Part shown: positions 17,084 through 22,824 of the stretch, piece by piece | Layout: each line of letters begins with the position of its first letter | Numbering within the stretch: the first letter of the stretch is position 1 | Origin: a virus | Reading direction: 5' to 3' (one strand) | DNA: 39,967 nt | Virus record (IMG/VR): IMGVR_UViG_3300033146_005494 | Location: 1-39,967 of that record | Translations under genes and position numbers: made by a program | Notes under the pieces: model-generated | Told to the model about the DNA's origin: nothing | The model's database searches: none | The model's input: the letters and a program-made list of their open reading frames with translations, nothing else

Positions 17084-17112
17084 ATTATACACAAGTTAAA
17101 CTAACTTGTCAA
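17084..17112 (-). promoter_or_regulatory. Outer leftward promoter with operator
   Basis: On the minus strand, TTGACA (17112-17107), 17-base spacer, TATAAT (17089-17084). The spacer is filled by the palindrome at 17091-17109, arms ACAAGTT/AACTTGT around 5 bases. It drives ardC. Confidence 0.85.
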
Positions 17113-17232
17113 TTTTTTAAATTTACCTACATTGTCTTACATCATCTTACGTCTGTATGAGTCTTTGTATAACCTTATGTAAGTTCTTTAAATTGCCTTA
17201 CTTGTTCTTGCTAAGTAACCTAGCATGTAACC

Positions 17233-17261
17233 ATTATATACAAGTTAAACTAACTTGTCAA
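17233..17261 (-). promoter_or_regulatory. Inner leftward promoter with operator
   Basis: On the minus strand, TTGACA (17261-17256), 17-base spacer, TATAAT (17238-17233), with the same palindrome at 17240-17258. Confidence 0.85.
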
Positions 17262-17338
17262 TTTTTTAAATTTACCCCTAAAGTAGGATTAGTCGTACAA
17301 TGTAGGATAAAGTGTTAATTGTAGGTAAATTTATAAGT

Positions 17339-17367
17339 TTGACAAGTTGGTTTAACTTGTGTATACT
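17339..17367 (+). promoter_or_regulatory. Inner rightward promoter with operator
   Basis: TTGACA (17339-17344), 17-base spacer, TATACT (17362-17367). The palindrome at 17342-17360 reads ACAAGTTGGTTTAACTTGT, one base different from the other copies. Confidence 0.85.
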
Positions 17368-17488
17368 GTATACAGATGCTAAGTGATTAGCAAGAACAAC
17401 TTACAAGTTACATAGGAATTTACATAAGGGTTTACAGTGATGTAAGACAATGTAGGATAAAGTGTTAATTGTAGGTAAATTTAAAAAT

Positions 17489-17517
17489 TTGACAAGTTAG
17501 TTTAACTTGTGTATAAT
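17489..17517 (+). promoter_or_regulatory. Outer rightward promoter with operator
   Basis: A full-consensus promoter: TTGACA (17489-17494), 17-base spacer, TATAAT (17512-17517), with ACAAGTTAGTTTAACTTGT at 17492-17510 between the elements. It drives the genes from 17562 on. Confidence 0.88.
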
Positions 17518-17561
17518 GATTACAGATACTTAATTGAAAGTATCTTTTAAAGGGGGGGTGT

Positions 17562-17774
17562 ATGAATGTACGTTTATTTGAAGAAATTTATAGGGATTAT
17601 TACCCTTTAAGTTTACCAGAGTTCACAAAAGATGTGAAAGCTTTAAAAAAAGAATATGAAGAAGCACCAGTTAAAACTAATATTAAAATTTTTGATGCTT
17701 TGAACTATTTTATTACTAATAGCAAAGATTCATATAATCTTTATTGTGATTATATTGATAAAACATATTTTTAA
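17562..17774 (+). CDS. Unknown small protein, first rightward accessory gene
   Basis: 70 residues, helical and rich in Tyr and Lys, with no recognised domain and no helix-turn-helix that would mark it as the repressor of the operators next to it. It starts right below the full-consensus promoter, with an unusually G-rich ribosome site (AAAGGGGGGG) 4 bases before the ATG, which suggests high expression. It is followed 9 bases later by another small gene. A position just after a divergent control region opposite ardC is typical of early establishment or host-takeover genes, but the function is unknown. Confidence 0.6.
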   Translation: MNVRLFEEIYRDYYPLSLPEFTKDVKALKKEYEEAPVKTNIKIFDALNYFITNSKDSYNLYCDYIDKTYF

Positions 17775-17783
17775 GGGGGATGT

Positions 17784-17972
17784 ATGATAAGCCAATATTT
17801 GGGGGACATTATAAAGTTGAATAATAATGATGAAGCTGTTTGGTTAGGGACTTATTACTCATTTAGTGGTTTTAATAGCAGTAGAATACTTTTTGTCATT
17901 AATGGCGAAAGTTGTAATAGTGCGGGAAAAGTTTTACCTATTGAGTATCAACCTTATCAGGAGCCTTTTTAA
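17784..17972 (+). CDS. Unknown small protein
   Basis: 62 residues, strand-rich, with Ser/Asn-rich loops (SFSGFNSSR) and no recognised motif. AAGGGGGATGT precedes the ATG. The end of the gene, encoding QEPF and the stop, lies inside an 11-bp hairpin (17955-17985), the first of three related hairpins. It is in one operon with the 70-aa gene before it. Confidence 0.55.
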   Translation: MISQYLGDIIKLNNNDEAVWLGTYYSFSGFNSSRILFVINGESCNSAGKVLPIEYQPYQEPF

Positions 17973-17985
17973 GAGGTTCTTGATA
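17955..17985 (+). promoter_or_regulatory. Intergenic hairpin, copy 1
   Basis: TATCAGGAGCC (17955-17965) pairs with GGTTCTTGATA (17975-17985) over 11 bp including two G-U pairs, with a 9-base loop containing the stop codon of the 62-aa gene. No U-run follows. Confidence 0.6.
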
Positions 17986-18008
17986 ATAAACTAAAAAAGG
18001 GAGAAGAA

Positions 18009-18110
18009 ATGGTTAAGTTAAAAACAGAAGAATTTAAGAAAATATCAAAAGGAGGAAAAATGATTAAATTAAACACAGAAGAATTTGAGAAACTATCAAA
18101 GGGACTCGAA
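18009..18110 (+). repeat. 51-bp tandem duplication of a gene start
   Basis: Bases 18009-18059 and 18060-18110 are imperfect copies. Each begins with ATG and encodes a [VI]KL[KN]TEEF-type segment; the first copy ends with the ribosome site used by the second. Confidence 0.75.
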
Positions 18111-18515
18111 ATTAAAGAGAAAGAATTTGCAGTTTTTGGTGGGATTTTAAGATATCTTATCATTGAGAAGGGTTCTGAAGCAATAAAAAGAAAGATTATC
18201 AGAAGTGGTCTTTACTCTTATACAGCTGATTGGTGGGGAAGTTATGTAGTGTATGAATTCACTAAACCTAAGTTTGGTTATGATAAAATTGAGTCTTTTT
18301 ATGGGGAAGACGAAGACAATATAATCTTTGATTATCAAGATGAAAATAGCGTTGCAGTACCATCACTAATAATGATACCTGCAAATGTAAAAGTAAAAGA
18401 GTATCTTGAAAAAGAAAATCTTAAATATATTGAAAAAAGAGATTATAATGTATTCTCAGAACTTCAAGATTTTTTTATAGTTGATGCTTTTAGTTTACAT
18501 AAAATTACAAAATAA
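18009..18515 (+). CDS. Unknown protein with duplicated start region
   Basis: 168 residues from the first ATG, or 151 from a second in-frame ATG at 18060. The first 17 codons (VKLKTEEFKKISKGGK) are an imperfect tandem copy of the next 17 (IKLNTEEFEKLSKGLE). The second start has the stronger ribosome site (AAAGGAGG, 5 bases away) and the first has GGGAG, so both may be used. The remainder is mixed alpha/beta with a WWGSYVVYEF strand near residues 77-86 and is not recognised. The last 30 codons and the downstream hairpin have been partly copied into the following intergenic space. Confidence 0.6.
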   Translation: MVKLKTEEFKKISKGGKMIKLNTEEFEKLSKGLEIKEKEFAVFGGILRYLIIEKGSEAIKRKIIRSGLYSYTADWWGSYVVYEFTKPKFGYDKIESFYGEDEDNIIFDYQDENSVAVPSLIMIPANVKVKEYLEKENLKYIEKRDYNVFSELQDFFIVDAFSLHKITK

Positions 18516-18523
18516 ACTTTATC

Positions 18524-18546
18524 AGGAGCCTTTTTAAGAGGCTCCT
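18524..18546 (+). promoter_or_regulatory. Intergenic hairpin, copy 2
   Basis: AGGAGCC (18524-18530) and GGCTCCT (18540-18546), a perfect 7-bp stem with the same 9-base loop as copies 1 and 3. Confidence 0.6.
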
Positions 18547-18547
18547 A

Positions 18548-18604
18548 ATGATACCTGCAAATGTAAAACTAAAAGAGTATCTTGAAAATGAAATTACAAA
18601 ATAA
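18548..18604 (+). pseudogene. 18-codon internally deleted copy of the preceding gene's end
   Basis: The frame encodes MIPANVKLKEYLENEITK. Its first 14 residues match the 168-aa protein from MIPANVKVKEYLE on, then it jumps to the last residues ITK and stop, followed by a further copy of the hairpin. It has no ribosome site of its own. It is a relic of a tandem duplication with internal deletion, the same kind of event as at 6078. Confidence 0.65.
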
Positions 18605-18612
18605 ACTTTATC

Positions 18613-18635
18613 AGGAGCCTTTTTAAGAGGCTCCT
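18613..18635 (+). promoter_or_regulatory. Intergenic hairpin, copy 3
   Basis: AGGAGCC (18613-18619) and GGCTCCT (18629-18635) with the same 9-base loop, and flanking sequence (AAACTTTATC before, TAATAATAAACTAAAAA after) shared with the other copies. Confidence 0.6.
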
Positions 18636-18660
18636 AATAATAAACTAAAAAGGATATAAA

Positions 18661-19113
18661 ATGAAATTTGAAAATATTGATGGTCAATTAAAAATTCAAG
18701 AATATGATTTTTTTGATATTAAATTACCTTATAAAAATACAATTGAAAAAAAAATTGTTGAGCAATCAGGACGTGTTTATTATCATAGTTATGGGGAGGA
18801 AGGGTATATAAGCACAACTATATATGATATACCAATCTCTCTACAAGAAGAACAAGAAAAAATACTTATGGAACTTACTAAGTTACCTAAAGACAAACCA
18901 CGATTATATAAAAATATAATTTCTGAATGTGGTGATGTACAAATGGGGTTATGTATTATTGAAAAAACTACAATAATTGAACGATTTATTAAAAATCAAG
19001 ATTCATGGTTGTCAAAAGATATTGGGTTTTACATAGATGAATCTTTAAATGAGCAAGAAGGCATTATATTTTATATTTATGGTAGTTTGCAAAAAACTAA
19101 AAAAGGTGAATAA
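18661..19113 (+). CDS. Unknown protein
   Basis: 150 residues, not recognised. Strand-rich in the first third (with RVYYHSYGEEGYISTTIYD near 41-60), helical in the middle (about 63-90) and again strand-rich at the end. No signal peptide, membrane segment or cysteine cluster. AAAAAGGAT lies 7 bases before the ATG. It follows the hairpin/duplication zone and precedes a small zinc-ribbon gene by 2 bases, so it belongs to the rightward accessory operon. Confidence 0.6.
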   Translation: MKFENIDGQLKIQEYDFFDIKLPYKNTIEKKIVEQSGRVYYHSYGEEGYISTTIYDIPISLQEEQEKILMELTKLPKDKPRLYKNIISECGDVQMGLCIIEKTTIIERFIKNQDSWLSKDIGFYIDESLNEQEGIIFYIYGSLQKTKKGE

Positions 19114-19115
19114 AA

Positions 19116-19283
19116 ATGAAAAAAGAGGTTATATTAAAATGTGAAACTTGTGGTAAAGAATGTAATTTCAATACTATTAACGGTGTTATAGTTTTTAATC
19201 TTAAATGTGATATTTGTTGTATTAAATCAGCAAGTAATTATGGGGAGGTAAAAAATGGCAAAAATGTTGAATATGGAAGGTAG
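19116..19283 (+). CDS. Small zinc-ribbon protein
   Basis: A 55-residue protein with CETCGKEC near residues 9-16 and CDICC at 31-35: two CxxC knuckles about 20 residues apart, the layout of a zinc ribbon. It starts 2 bases after the preceding stop (at best a weak AAAAGG site at 19101) and its end overlaps the next gene by 29 bases, so it is translated by coupling. Small zinc ribbons in phages often bind nucleic acid or RNA polymerase, but nothing here specifies the partner. Confidence 0.6.
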   Translation: MKKEVILKCETCGKECNFNTINGVIVFNLKCDICCIKSASNYGEVKNGKNVEYGR

Positions 19284-19689
19284 TTTGTTAGTGGTTCTTG
19301 CAGAACTAAGAAATGTCACAAACAAGAATACTTTTTTTAGTTTAACATATTACAATACTAATCCAACAATTTATAACATAAAAGAGCATAATAAGAATGG
19401 TGATGCAAGAGCTAAAAAACCCTTTGTGGTTCAGTGGCTCCAAGAATCAATTTATGATGTAAACTTCATACCACCAAAAAAAATGTGGTATATAAACTTG
19501 ATGAAGGAGAATAAATCAGTGCTTATAGATATGCTTGAAAAAGCTTATAAAGAGCATATAATAACAAGAGAACCACGATTTAAAGTTCTTAAGAATCACA
19601 CCAAAACTCAATTGATATTTGAATTGAATAATGTTATTAAATTAGAACAAAGAAAGGTAGGAGAAAAAAATGAGTTACCAAAAAAATGA
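19255..19689 (+). CDS. Unknown protein
   Basis: 144 residues, mixed alpha/beta, strongly basic towards the C-terminus (KLEQRKVGEKNELPKK). No recognised domain. GGGGAGG precedes the ATG by 5 bases. It overlaps the zinc-ribbon gene upstream by 29 bases and the ABC-type ATPase downstream by 20, so the three are tightly coupled and could act together. The FSLTYYNTNPTIYNI stretch near 28-42 might be a small beta domain; that is only an impression. Confidence 0.6.
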   Translation: MAKMLNMEGSLLVVLAELRNVTNKNTFFSLTYYNTNPTIYNIKEHNKNGDARAKKPFVVQWLQESIYDVNFIPPKKMWYINLMKENKSVLIDMLEKAYKEHIITREPRFKVLKNHTKTQLIFELNNVIKLEQRKVGEKNELPKK

Positions 19690-20431
19690 AAGATTTATAA
19701 TTGTTATTAATGATTATTATTATTATTTAGGGCATAAACAAAAAGGTGAATCTTGTGGAATTTTCCCAGATATATGTCCTGAGATTAAAATAAAGGGTGC
19801 AAATGTTATTGAATGTATAGGTGAATTGAAGTTGGAATTAGCTAATTTCATTGAAAATAAAGAATCAATTTTTGATGCTATTAAAAATGATGGCATTAAG
19901 AGATTGTTATTAAGACGTTCGATTATTAAGGATTTGCAAATTATTGTCGGATATAATGGTTGCGGTAAAACTAAATTAATTAATTATCTTTCAGATTCTC
20001 CGAGATTTAGAACATTGAAATTTGATAAAACAATTGAACTAAATGTCAATGAAGATATAAAAGAATTTATATTTGAGGAATTTAAATTTAAATTTAATTC
20101 TGCTTTGGAATTGTCTTCAGAAGGGATATATAATCTTGTAAATTTATTTAGTCAACTAAATCAATTTGATATTAATAAACATGATTATTTTATTGTTGAT
20201 GATATTGAACTTGGTTTACACATTACACTACAAAAAGATTTAATCGAAAAAATGCAATTATTTGAACCAAAAGCAAGTCTTATTGTTACAAGCCATTCTC
20301 CAAGTATTATTAACGGGGCTTGGTTTAATGTTACTGATATGAGTGATGACAATACTACTTATGATAGTCTTATAAGTGAACTAGTAAAAGCTGAATTAAA
20401 ATGCGATAAATTAATAAAGGATAGGTTTTAG
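19670..20431 (+). CDS. Compact ABC-type (RecF/OLD-like) ATPase
   Basis: 253 residues. Walker A GYNGCGKT at 94-101, an ABC-signature-like ELSSEGIYNLVNL at 148-160, Walker B YFIVDDIELGLH at 173-184 with the catalytic acid E180, and the switch histidine in TSHSP at 207-211. This is the minimal ATPase core of the RecF/SMC/OLD group with almost no room for a coiled coil, and no Toprim or nuclease domain follows. Such ATPases occur in DNA repair and in phage defence and counter-defence pairs. The coupled 144-aa protein upstream is the obvious candidate partner. AGGAGAAAAA precedes the ATG. Confidence 0.8.
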   Translation: MSYQKNERFIIVINDYYYYLGHKQKGESCGIFPDICPEIKIKGANVIECIGELKLELANFIENKESIFDAIKNDGIKRLLLRRSIIKDLQIIVGYNGCGKTKLINYLSDSPRFRTLKFDKTIELNVNEDIKEFIFEEFKFKFNSALELSSEGIYNLVNLFSQLNQFDINKHDYFIVDDIELGLHITLQKDLIEKMQLFEPKASLIVTSHSPSIINGAWFNVTDMSDDNTTYDSLISELVKAELKCDKLIKDRF

Positions 20432-20446
20432 GTAAACTTTAATTTA

Positions 20447-20475
20447 TTGACAAATTATTCAAAAAGTGATATTAT
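20447..20475 (+). promoter_or_regulatory. Sigma70-type promoter
   Basis: TTGACA (20447-20452), 17-base spacer, TATTAT (20470-20475), a short distance before the GAGGAG ribosome site of the gene at 20499. Confidence 0.7.
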
Positions 20476-20498
20476 AATAATGACTGAGGAGTGTATTT

Positions 20499-20813
20499 AT
20501 GATGAAAAAATTTTTAAATAATAGGGAAGGTACTTTTGTGGATGCAAGAAAACAAGTATTCTCAAAAGTGATTCAAGATGGTAAAATATGGTATGGATTC
20601 AGAAGTGACCTTACATATTCACCCGAAGAAATAAAAAGAATGCAAGCAATCATTAATTTAAAAAGATTAAGTTTGACTTTAAGGAGTAGTTCATTTGTCC
20701 TGTTAAGTGAGGTATTAGAAATTGAAATGGAGATTAATGAATTTTCAAAAAAGAACGCATATTATTTTTTAAGGTCACTAAAAAAATTAGGATTAACAAT
20801 GCTTGATGAGTAG
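20499..20813 (+). CDS. Unknown small protein
   Basis: 104 residues, basic, mainly helical in the second half, with a LRSSSFVLLSEVLEIEMEINEF stretch that looks like a helical pair and could mediate dimerisation or DNA binding. Two successive ATG codons (20499 and 20502) follow GAGGAG. It is the first gene below its own TTGACA promoter. No family recognised. Confidence 0.6.
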   Translation: MMKKFLNNREGTFVDARKQVFSKVIQDGKIWYGFRSDLTYSPEEIKRMQAIINLKRLSLTLRSSSFVLLSEVLEIEMEINEFSKKNAYYFLRSLKKLGLTMLDE

Positions 20814-20824
20814 GGAGCGAAAAA

Positions 20825-20863
20825 ATGCTAAAAAGTGAAGTATTAAATTACAGAGAGGTTTAA
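20825..20863 (+). CDS. Possible 12-codon leader ORF
   Basis: Encodes MLKSEVLNYREV with GGGAG about 5 bases before the ATG, and ends 2 bases before the next gene, overlapping that gene's GAGAGG ribosome site. It parallels the leader ORF before the DNA polymerase. It is too short to be certain and may be chance. Confidence 0.25.
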   Translation: MLKSEVLNYREV

Positions 20864-20865
20864 AA

Positions 20866-21150
20866 ATGGAAATTAAAATTATAGGAGTGCCTAAACGCAT
20901 AAACACTAAATGGTTTTTTGAATTATACAGTATTGACCCTAAAACTCACACACATATTGAATTAGGTATTCCTGAGAATATATTTGAAGTATTCTTATTA
21001 GATGTTGCTAAATTACACGCAAATATTTATCCTTGTGGAGATATTATTTTAACAGTTAATCAAGAAGTATACGTTTTTAACACACCGTATCTTGAATTTT
21101 TAAAAGATGATGTTAAGCATGGTTTTAACTTAACACTTTATAAGGAGTAA
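20866..21150 (+). CDS. Unknown small protein
   Basis: 94 residues, mainly beta, not recognised. The N-terminus reads MEIKIIGVPKRINTKWFF and the middle NIFEVFLLDVAKLHANIYP forms one helix. GAGAGG precedes the ATG. It is followed 2 bases later by the tagged 105-aa gene, so they are coupled. There is no cysteine cluster or membrane segment. Confidence 0.6.
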   Translation: MEIKIIGVPKRINTKWFFELYSIDPKTHTHIELGIPENIFEVFLLDVAKLHANIYPCGDIILTVNQEVYVFNTPYLEFLKDDVKHGFNLTLYKE

Positions 21151-21152
21151 CT

Positions 21153-21470
21153 ATGAAAGATTATAGGGATGTGTTTAAGGAATTTAAAAAGTACTTTAAT
21201 GTAGAAAAAAGTTTTATTGATAAGATTACCAGTATGATATCAGGTAAATATATTTTTGACATAGTTTTATTTGATGAGTATATTTTAGAAACTTATAATT
21301 ATGATGAGAATGTAGAGCCACTTCAAAGTTTTATTTTAAGAAAATTTGGCAAAGAAGCAATTGAATTTATTGAAGAGATTATGAAGGGTGAAGTACCTTT
21401 ACATGAAAGTTTTATTAATGAAGAAGAACCTGAAATAGAAGATAAAAGAAAACTAACAAGTTTATTTTAG
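21153..21470 (+). CDS. Small acidic protein with clamp-binding-like tail
   Basis: 105 residues. The body is helical (about 1-80), followed by an acidic linker NEEEPEIED (about 90-98) and the end KRKLTSLF, which matches the C-terminal tag of the DNA polymerase, methyltransferase and others. The architecture of a small body, flexible acidic linker and terminal clamp peptide is what one would expect of a clamp-tethered adaptor. T4 gp33, the late-transcription coactivator, is similar in size (112 residues) and binds the clamp through its C-terminus, but no sequence similarity is visible. AAGGAG precedes the ATG. Confidence 0.7.
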   Translation: MKDYRDVFKEFKKYFNVEKSFIDKITSMISGKYIFDIVLFDEYILETYNYDENVEPLQSFILRKFGKEAIEFIEEIMKGEVPLHESFINEEEPEIEDKRKLTSLF

Positions 21471-21497
21471 CAGGAATCATATTAGGGAGTAATTTTA

Positions 21498-21854
21498 ATG
21501 AGAATATATCAAAGTAAAGATAAACTTAACATAAGAACACTACTTAAAATAAGTGGAAAAGAAAAATCTACTTGGGGTAAGAAAAAACAAGACGAATTCA
21601 TTGAATTAGTAAAATTGGGGGTATACCTAAACCCTTTATATTTTTTAGAGGATAAATATGGCAAATTAAGTGTTTTAGATGGGAAAAGTCGTTTGCATTC
21701 AATACATAACTTTTCACTAAAAGGATTCTCTGATTTAACCCCTAAATCTCAAACAGCTTTTTTAGATTATACATTTGATGTTGTTATATTTAAACCACAA
21801 AATAAAAAAGACTTGATAATAAAAATACAAAAGAGATTGAATAATGAATATTAA
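21498..21854 (+). CDS. DUF262/ParB-like small protein
   Basis: 118 residues. The core NPLYFLEDKYGKLSVLDGKSR (about 45-65) has the pattern of the DUF262/ParB-like fold, in which a variant of DGQQR forms the nucleotide-binding turn; here it is DGKSRLHSI. It corresponds to only the first part of a DUF262 domain, so it is a minimal version and lacks the C-terminal nuclease domain of GmrSD-type restriction enzymes. It ends overlapping the GNAT-like gene by 11 bases. That coupling suggests one pathway, possibly DNA-base modification; this is inference. Confidence 0.5.
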   Translation: MRIYQSKDKLNIRTLLKISGKEKSTWGKKKQDEFIELVKLGVYLNPLYFLEDKYGKLSVLDGKSRLHSIHNFSLKGFSDLTPKSQTAFLDYTFDVVIFKPQNKKDLIIKIQKRLNNEY

Positions 21855-22824
21855 ACTAAAAACCTTAAATATTACTAGTTATAATGAAATAGTAAAAAAA
21901 TACTTAAATTTCATTGCCCCTGAAGACATACCATATGAGCTTGGATGGTTATATATCGATGCTATGCCTAATGGTGCTTGCTATTATGAGAAAGACAATA
22001 TATTATATCTATATAGATTCTTTAAAAGGTATGGTAAAACAGTACTTTATTTAATGGCTCCGCCCATTGATTATTCAGGTTTCAGATATGACTTAATGAA
22101 GGAACTTTACACTGATTATAATATACCTGTAGTAACCCCTAGAGGTCACTTAACAGACAATAAAAATTCCACGAGATTCAACCAAACAGGTAATATTTTA
22201 TACCATATTGACAAAGATAAATTTATGAGCTTAGTAGGTAAAAGATATATGAAGTATAGGGTAATTTTGAATAGGATTGAAAAGAGTCCAAGAGAAGTGA
22301 CTGTTGAATCCTTTAACTTCGGAGATAGAAATATCCCCTTAGGGGCTATTAAATTTTTATTAGGTCAATGGGCTGTAAATACTAACAAGAATTTCCATAC
22401 TTATTCACTTATGAGGGTAATTGAAAATCCACAAGTAGATGCTTTTATTAATCTTTACAGTATTGACGGAAACTTAGTTGCTTTAAGTGTTATGGAAAAG
22501 TTAAGAGATGGTTATTATTTCATACCTGAGAGAAAACACATTTTACAAGCTAATGATACAAAAGAACTAAAAACAAACTACTTTAATTTTTTTATACATT
22601 ATACCGACATTAAGATAACTTTTGAAAGAAACCCTGAATTAAAAGAATTTTACGGTAGTTTTGGATTTGGTGATGCAAATGTGATGAAAATGAAAAGAGA
22701 TTTAAGAGACTTTGTTACACCCTTGAAAGTTTACTTCAAATATAAGAAAAAAGAACAACCTAAGATAACTTTTGAACTCATAAAAGAGAATAACAACACA
22801 AGAGGCTTAACAAGTCTCTTTTAA
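21844..22824 (+). CDS. GNAT/FemX-like transferase with clamp-binding-like tail
   Basis: 326 residues. The second half (about 190-310) resembles a GNAT fold of the FemX/DUF2156 type: DAFINLYSIDGNLVALSVME strands, then the late FYGSFGFGDANVMKMKRDL segment, where such enzymes have a G-x-G-x-x-x-x-x-K turn before the last strands. The first half may be a second, degenerate copy. The C-terminus TRGLTSLF is the shared tag. An acyl- or aminoacyl-transferase held on the replication clamp would make sense as a DNA-base modifying enzyme (phage Mu Mom is a GNAT-fold example), but the substrate is unknown. Its stop overlaps the stop of the opposite-strand tail-tube gene by 4 bases. Confidence 0.55.
   Translation: MNIKLKTLNITSYNEIVKKYLNFIAPEDIPYELGWLYIDAMPNGACYYEKDNILYLYRFFKRYGKTVLYLMAPPIDYSGFRYDLMKELYTDYNIPVVTPRGHLTDNKNSTRFNQTGNILYHIDKDKFMSLVGKRYMKYRVILNRIEKSPREVTVESFNFGDRNIPLGAIKFLLGQWAVNTNKNFHTYSLMRVIENPQVDAFINLYSIDGNLVALSVMEKLRDGYYFIPERKHILQANDTKELKTNYFNFFIHYTDIKITFERNPELKEFYGSFGFGDANVMKMKRDLRDFVTPLKVYFKYKKKEQPKITFELIKENNNTRGLTSLF

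Larger units (their letters stand above)
17084..17517. repeat. Dyad-symmetric divergent control region (large imperfect inverted repeat)
   Basis: The whole stretch between ardC and the rightward genes is an imperfect inverted repeat centred near 17300. The outer operators (17091-17109 and 17492-17510) and inner operators (17240-17258 and 17342-17360) are placed symmetrically, about 150 bases apart in each arm. Between them, blocks such as CATTGTCTTACATCA on the left recur as reverse complements on the right (TGATGTAAGACAATG), and TTGTTCTTGCTAA matches TTAGCAAGAACAA. The right arm holds an extra segment of about 18 bases. No gene is present. Confidence 0.85.

Noticed and set aside
17562-17774. 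Candidate repressor for the ACAAGTT palindromes
   Set aside because: Right position, but the 70-residue product shows no helix-turn-helix or ribbon-helix-helix pattern.
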